Assembly: GCA_038562555.1 (NCBI GenBank)
Contig: JBCFBK010000087.1
Span: 1-9,707, forward strand
DNA from: JBCFBK01 sp038562555
GTDB lineage: Bacteria > Bacteroidota > Bacteroidia > Bacteroidales > Prolixibacteraceae
Length of the DNA: 9,707 nt
Direction of reading: 5' to 3'
This document shows positions 6,360-9,707 of this stretch, one piece after another. Made by a program: the position numbers and the translations under genes. Below the pieces are notes generated by a model, which saw only the letters and a program-made list of their open reading frames with translations, ran no database searches and was not told where the DNA came from. How positions within the stretch are numbered: the first letter of the stretch is position 1; each line of letters opens with the position of its first letter.

Positions 6360-7175
6360 TTAATCGCACAAGATATACATATGGCGGTTAGGATTGATAA
6401 AGAGGACGGGCATTCGCGCAGCTTCTTTTATAATTTCTTCCTCGGGAAAAAAATCTTCCGATCCCGGTTGCCAGTCGGGCACGAAGATGATCAGGTTAAA
6501 TTTTTCCTTCCTGCATTTGGTAAGGGCTTCAGTCGGAAGATGAAACTTGTTTTTTTCGGAATGGTCTAATTGAAATTCCAGACTTAAGTTTGAAAATAAG
6601 GCCGTGATAAATTTCAGGTTTTTGCCGATTTGTTTCTGCCGCTCTGTATTTTTCTCTTGCGCTATCAGCAGACTCAGATAAGATTGATTAAAACGGCAAA
6701 AATAGGATGCCCAAAGCGAACTGTTCTTGATGGCCTTCCTGCTGTCGAACGGCAGCAGGATCCGGTCATAACGAAGATACTCCGGAATACTGTCGCTAAC
6801 AAACAAAAACGGAATTTGGCTTTGCCGCAGAGCAGCCGTCTTTTCTCGGATATGGCCGGTCGCCAGAATAAGCATAATTCCATCATAATCATCGGTAATC
6901 CGATCGATGGTATCGGCCAGATGCCCCTTTAGTGTCAGACTTGAAATGGGAGTACCTGCTGTCTGTTTTTTTAGTTGACGGATAATCGTTTCCAACTTTT
7001 TTTGCACCTGGGGCCTTTCTGTTTTATCGTCGGTTCCAAGCGGATGAAACAGGCACAACTCTTTTTTGAAGATACCTGCCATGCGCAGGCCATGGTCAAT
7101 AGCCCCGGCCATCGGTTCCTCAAAGTCGCAGTAGACCATAATTTTTTGCTCGGAGAGATCGCTCATACTATACAT
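6360..7175 (-). CDS. tandem universal-stress-protein-like protein with degenerate nucleotide site
   Basis: About 271 residues, arranged as two UspA-like halves. The first starts with a strand-helix-strand unit (KIMVYCDFEEPMAGAIDHGL) and ends ILATG...IPFLFVSD; the second starts YDRILLPFDSRKAIKNSSLW and ends MPVLFINP near residue 263. Usp domains fold like this, and many bind ATP through a G-x2-G-x9-G-S/T motif near the end of each domain. Neither half has that motif: the corresponding parts read ATGHIREKTAALRQSQIP and VPDWQPGSEDFFPEEE. The protein is therefore probably a non-ATP-binding, cytoplasmic Usp relative. It has no signal peptide or membrane segment. The start is uncertain: the ATG at 7175 is used here, but a TAnnTTTG element ends immediately before it, so the ATG at 7166 may be the real one. 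The gene is divergent from the acyl-CoA synthetase gene, with 134 bases between starts. Confidence 0.75.
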   Translation of the reverse strand: MYSMSDLSEQKIMVYCDFEEPMAGAIDHGLRMAGIFKKELCLFHPLGTDDKTERPQVQKKLETIIRQLKKQTAGTPISSLTLKGHLADTIDRITDDYDGIMLILATGHIREKTAALRQSQIPFLFVSDSIPEYLRYDRILLPFDSRKAIKNSSLWASYFCRFNQSYLSLLIAQEKNTERQKQIGKNLKFITALFSNLSLEFQLDHSEKNKFHLPTEALTKCRKEKFNLIIFVPDWQPGSEDFFPEEEIIKEAARMPVLFINPNRHMYILCD

Positions 7176-7205
7176 CAAAATTATTTAATTTTTATAAATC
7201 ACAAC
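7176..7205 (-). promoter_or_regulatory. candidate promoter of the USP-like gene
   Basis: On the minus strand TAATTTTG (7183-7176) fits the Bacteroidetes minus-7 consensus TAnnTTTG exactly. A GTTG ends 18 bases upstream (7205-7202) in the place of the minus-33 TTTG. Transcription would begin about 5-8 bases further on, near 7170, so the message would have almost no leader and the ATG at 7166 would fit better than that at 7175. AT-rich DNA makes chance matches likely. Confidence 0.4.
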
Positions 7206-7253
7206 GACTATCGCGCTAATTGAGTAGGAAGTTGGAAGAGCAGGGAGGAATAG

Positions 7254-7285
7254 TGTGCCGGTTAGCTGCATTTTAGCTATATTTA
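7254..7285 (+). promoter_or_regulatory. candidate promoter and small repeats before the acyl-CoA synthetase gene
   Basis: TATATTTA (7278-7285) matches TAnnTTTG with one mismatch, and TGTG (7254-7257) stands 20 bases upstream as a poor minus-33 element. The same stretch holds TTAGCT twice, at 7262 and 7273, spaced 11 bases (about one helical turn). TAGCT (7263-7267) and AGCTA (7275-7279) also form an inverted pair. This could be an operator, but the elements are short. Confidence 0.28.
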
Positions 7286-7309
7286 TTTAAAAATCAGAAA
7301 AAGCAGTTT

Positions 7310-9379
7310 ATGTTGACTCAAGAACTAATCAGCCCCGGGAGTATTGTCGTTGTGGGGGCTTCCAATAATATCTCAAAGCCGGGGGGGAAACTTCTTAAGA
7401 ACCTGCTGGATAATCATTTTTCAGGCGAGCTGATGGCCGTGAACAGAAATGAAGATCAGGTGCAGGGCGTTCGTTCGTTTAAAACAATAGCCGATCTTCC
7501 TGCAGTTGATCTGGCTGTACTTGCCGTTCCTGCCGCCTTTTGCGAGGAGGCGGTTGAGTTGCTGGCACGTGAAAAGGGAACAAAAGGCTTTATCATTATT
7601 TCCGCCGGGTTCGGTGAACTTGGACCGGACGGGCGTAAAATGGAAGAACGCATGGCTGCTGTTGCAACGCGCTACCAGGCCAGCCTGATTGGTCCCAATT
7701 GTATCGGGCTGATTACACCGGTGCATGCCAGTGTTTTTACGACCCCGGTTCCCCGGCTCGATCCGATGGGCTGTGACTTTATATCCAGTTCGGGAGCTAC
7801 CGCCGTCTTTATCATGGAATCGGGTATTACCAAAGGACTAAAGTTTGCCAGTGTATTTTCTGTCGGTAATGCTGCGCAAACCCGGGTGGAAGATATTTTG
7901 GAATATATGGACGAGCACTTTGATCCTGGTACCAGCCCCCGCGTCAAACTGCTTTACGTGGAGAGCATCGGCGATCCTGACAAGTTTCTCATCCATGCCC
8001 GCTCTCTGGTCAGGAAAGGTTGCCGGATCGCCGCCATCAAAGCCGGAACAGGAGATGCGGGTATGCGTGCCGCAAGCTCGCATACAGGTGCAATGGCAAA
8101 TCCGGATCTGGCCATCGAAGCCTTGTTTCGTAAGGCCGGAGTCGTGCGATGTTACGGTAGAGAGGAACTCACCACGGTGGGTAATATTTTTATGTGTAAG
8201 GAGATGAAGGGAAACCGGCTCGCCATTATCACCCACGCGGGAGGGCCTGCCGTGATGCTTACTGATGCATTGGAGGCTGGTGGACTGCATATTCCGCAGA
8301 TCGCGGATTCGCCTCAAAAACAACGGCTTAAAAATTTGCTTTCTCCGGGATCGTCGGTGGAAAATCCAATTGACTTTCTGGCTACCGGAACCGCAGAACA
8401 ACTGGCTGCGATTATCGATATATGTGATCAGGATTTTGACGAAATTGACGGAATGGCTGTCATTTATGGTAGCCCCGGTCTGTTTTCGGTCCGTGATGTT
8501 TATGAAATGCTGAACAGAAAAATGCACTCATGCAGAAAGCCAATATACCCGATACTCCCTTCGATCTTAAATGTAAAAGATGATGTGGAACATTTTATCT
8601 CATCAGGAAATGTTAATTTCCCGGATGAAGTGGTTTTGGGACGGGCTCTTAGTCATGTTTACAAAATGCCAAAACCCCATGAAGAACATATTTTCCTGGA
8701 AGGTATCGATATCCCTGAAATCCGCAGGATCATTGAAGGCACGGAAGAGGGGTATCAGCCACCTTCCGTGATCCACCGCTTGTTTGATGCTGCCGGAATC
8801 CCCCGTGTGAAAGAATTGGTTGTACACAATGAGAATGACGCCATGAATGCTGTTGCTGAAATTGGTTTCCCGCTGGTGATGAAGGTCGTTGGACCGGTTC
8901 ATAAAACAGAGATAGATGGCGTTGTGTTGAATGTCAGGAGCAGGGAAACTGTTTTACAGGAGTTCCGCAGGCTGCAGGCAATACCCGGTGCAAAAGCTGT
9001 TTTGATGGCTGAAATGGCATCGGGAATTGAGCTTTTCATAGGAGCAAAATACGAAGAACGTTTCGGACATGTCATGCTTTGCGGAATGGGCGGTATTCTG
9101 GTTGAGGTGCTGAAAGATGTTACATCCGGTCTGGCGCCGCTTACTATTTGCGAGGCGGCTTCCATGATCAAAAACTTAAAAGCGTATAAGATTATTAAAG
9201 GTTATCGCGGACAGGAAGGGGTCGACCAGCGTGCATTTGCCGATATCCTTGTCCGCTTGTCGAGCCTGCTTCGGTTTGCGACTGAGATCAAGGAAATGGA
9301 TATTAATCCTTTGTTGGGTCGGGGCGATTGCATACTCCCCGTCGATGCCCGGATACGGATAAAAAAAGAGGCTCGTTAG
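7310..9379 (+). CDS. acyl-CoA synthetase (ADP/NDP-forming), fused alpha-beta (acetate--CoA ligase type)
   Basis: The 689-residue enzyme would convert acyl-CoA, ADP and phosphate into the free acid, CoA and ATP (reversible), which conserves energy at the end of fermentation. Order of domains: CoA-binding Rossmann domain about 5-130 (VVVGASNN), succinyl-CoA-ligase-like domains about 145-455, and an ATP-grasp domain about 475-680. Key residues known from ADP-forming acetyl-CoA synthetases are in place: E218 in YVESIGD, the phosphohistidine H258 in SSHTGAMA, the second histidine H531 in VGPVHKTEIDGV, and D664 in the closing MDINPLL motif. This is the alpha-beta fused arrangement. It lacks the C-terminal GNAT domain of protein acetyltransferases such as PatZ, so it is more likely a metabolic enzyme. 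Acetate is the default acid; propionate, branched-chain or aryl acids cannot be excluded. The ATG at 7310 directly precedes the conserved N-terminus, and an A-rich leader replaces a Shine-Dalgarno. It is transcribed alone, away from the USP-like gene. Confidence 0.92.
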   Translation: MLTQELISPGSIVVVGASNNISKPGGKLLKNLLDNHFSGELMAVNRNEDQVQGVRSFKTIADLPAVDLAVLAVPAAFCEEAVELLAREKGTKGFIIISAGFGELGPDGRKMEERMAAVATRYQASLIGPNCIGLITPVHASVFTTPVPRLDPMGCDFISSSGATAVFIMESGITKGLKFASVFSVGNAAQTRVEDILEYMDEHFDPGTSPRVKLLYVESIGDPDKFLIHARSLVRKGCRIAAIKAGTGDAGMRAASSHTGAMANPDLAIEALFRKAGVVRCYGREELTTVGNIFMCKEMKGNRLAIITHAGGPAVMLTDALEAGGLHIPQIADSPQKQRLKNLLSPGSSVENPIDFLATGTAEQLAAIIDICDQDFDEIDGMAVIYGSPGLFSVRDVYEMLNRKMHSCRKPIYPILPSILNVKDDVEHFISSGNVNFPDEVVLGRALSHVYKMPKPHEEHIFLEGIDIPEIRRIIEGTEEGYQPPSVIHRLFDAAGIPRVKELVVHNENDAMNAVAEIGFPLVMKVVGPVHKTEIDGVVLNVRSRETVLQEFRRLQAIPGAKAVLMAEMASGIELFIGAKYEERFGHVMLCGMGGILVEVLKDVTSGLAPLTICEAASMIKNLKAYKIIKGYRGQEGVDQRAFADILVRLSSLLRFATEIKEMDINPLLGRGDCILPVDARIRIKKEAR

Positions 9380-9393
9380 CAGCGTCTTTTTTT
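9361..9393 (+). terminator. intrinsic terminator overlapping the acyl-CoA synthetase stop codon
   Basis: AAAAAAAGA (9361-9369) pairs with TCTTTTTTT (9385-9393). After a G-G mismatch, GCT (9371-9373) pairs with AGC (9381-9383), closing a seven-base loop (9374-9380) that contains the TAG stop (9377-9379). The A run on the left and T run on the right would let it work in both directions. The GC-rich core is only three pairs, so strength is uncertain. Confidence 0.6.
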
Positions 9394-9607
9394 GTCCAAT
9401 TATAAGCTTGTCCGGGAGCCGCACCTAATCGTTCCAGTCTGATAGATTCAGGTATATCTTTTGAGGGCACTAAAAATAAAAATCACCGTGGTATATTATG
9501 AATATTCGTTACTTTTATAACGGAAATTGAGGAGCTGATGCGGCCGGATTATCTAAGTCTGCGCTGATAAAAAAACCAAACTAACACTTAAATTATACGA
9601 AAGACTT

Positions 9608-9707
9608 ATGGTACGTTTTTTTTCAGGACTTTTCATGTCTTTGTTCCTTTTCGTGAACAACCCTGTACCTGCCCAGGAAGGACTGTCGAGCATCACCTCT
9701 TGTCCGC
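9608..9707 (+). CDS. secreted protein, N-terminal fragment (runs off the window)
   Basis: An open frame from the ATG at 9608 reaches the window end without a stop: 33 full codons and one base. It encodes a typical Sec signal peptide: MVRFF, a hydrophobic core (GLFMSLFLFV), and a PVPAQ/EG cleavage region at about residues 22-25. The mature part seen is only about ten residues (EGLSSITSCP), too little to name a function. The 228 bases between the acyl-CoA synthetase stop and this ATG are AT-rich and, apart from the terminator, hold no feature I can support. TACTTTTA at 9510-9517 resembles a minus-7 element with one mismatch but has no clear minus-33 partner. Confidence 0.6.
   Translation, partial: MVRFFSGLFMSLFLFVNNPVPAQEGLSSITSCP

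Noticed and set aside
7838..8527. 229-codon open frame on the minus strand
   Set aside because: It is antisense to the well-conserved acyl-CoA synthetase coding sequence, including the phosphohistidine region; its translation looks like a shadow.
7310..9379. Protein lysine acetyltransferase of the PatZ/Pka type
   Set aside because: The synthetase part is similar, but there is no GNAT domain: the protein ends about 25 residues after the MDINPLL motif. The catalytic histidines are intact, which favours a metabolic enzyme.

Overview
The window looks like ordinary chromosomal housekeeping DNA from a member of the Bacteroidetes, probably Bacteroidales or a related order. The evidence is the 5S rRNA tail, the absence of Shine-Dalgarno sequences before nearly every gene, candidate TAnnTTTG promoter elements, an S46 dipeptidyl-peptidase of the DPP11 type, and a DUF2520 / KdsC-type phosphatase / Maf gene run that I recall from this phylum. 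Base composition looks even, and I see no mobile element, CRISPR array, tRNA or prophage signal. The assignment below order level is a guess.

Layout. Positions 1-47 are the 3' end of a 5S rRNA gene, followed by a strong rRNA-operon terminator (56-90). A gene for a Tat-exported, Mn-type superoxide dismutase follows (241-972), with its own terminator. Next is a plus-strand cluster: a Rossmann/DUF2520 protein (1080-1862), a KDO-8-phosphate-phosphatase-type HAD enzyme overlapping it by 4 bp (1859-2389), a Maf nucleotide pyrophosphatase (2457-3038), and then a secreted DPP11-like peptidase (3088-5244). On the minus strand lie a predicted outer-membrane beta-barrel protein of unknown function (6273-5290) and, upstream of it, a tandem universal-stress-like protein without the usual nucleotide-binding motif (7175-6360). 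The latter is divergent from a full-length fused ADP-forming acyl-CoA synthetase (7310-9379) that ends in a terminator overlapping its stop codon. The last 100 bases hold the signal peptide of a secreted protein cut off by the window edge.

How the genes fit together. The KdsC-type enzyme supplies Kdo for lipopolysaccharide. Maf removes non-canonical or modified nucleotides. DPP11 and the barrel protein belong to the peptide- and nutrient-handling envelope of an amino-acid-using bacterium. The ADP-forming acyl-CoA synthetase would turn acyl-CoA from fermentation of amino acids or sugars into ATP plus acid. This is a plausible picture of a proteolytic, fermentative organism with some defence against oxygen, but it is inference. 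I did not find a new multi-gene system. The points most worth a second look are the Tat-exported SOD, the USP-like/acyl-CoA synthetase divergent pair, the unknown barrel protein, and the DUF2520 partner of the Kdo phosphatase.
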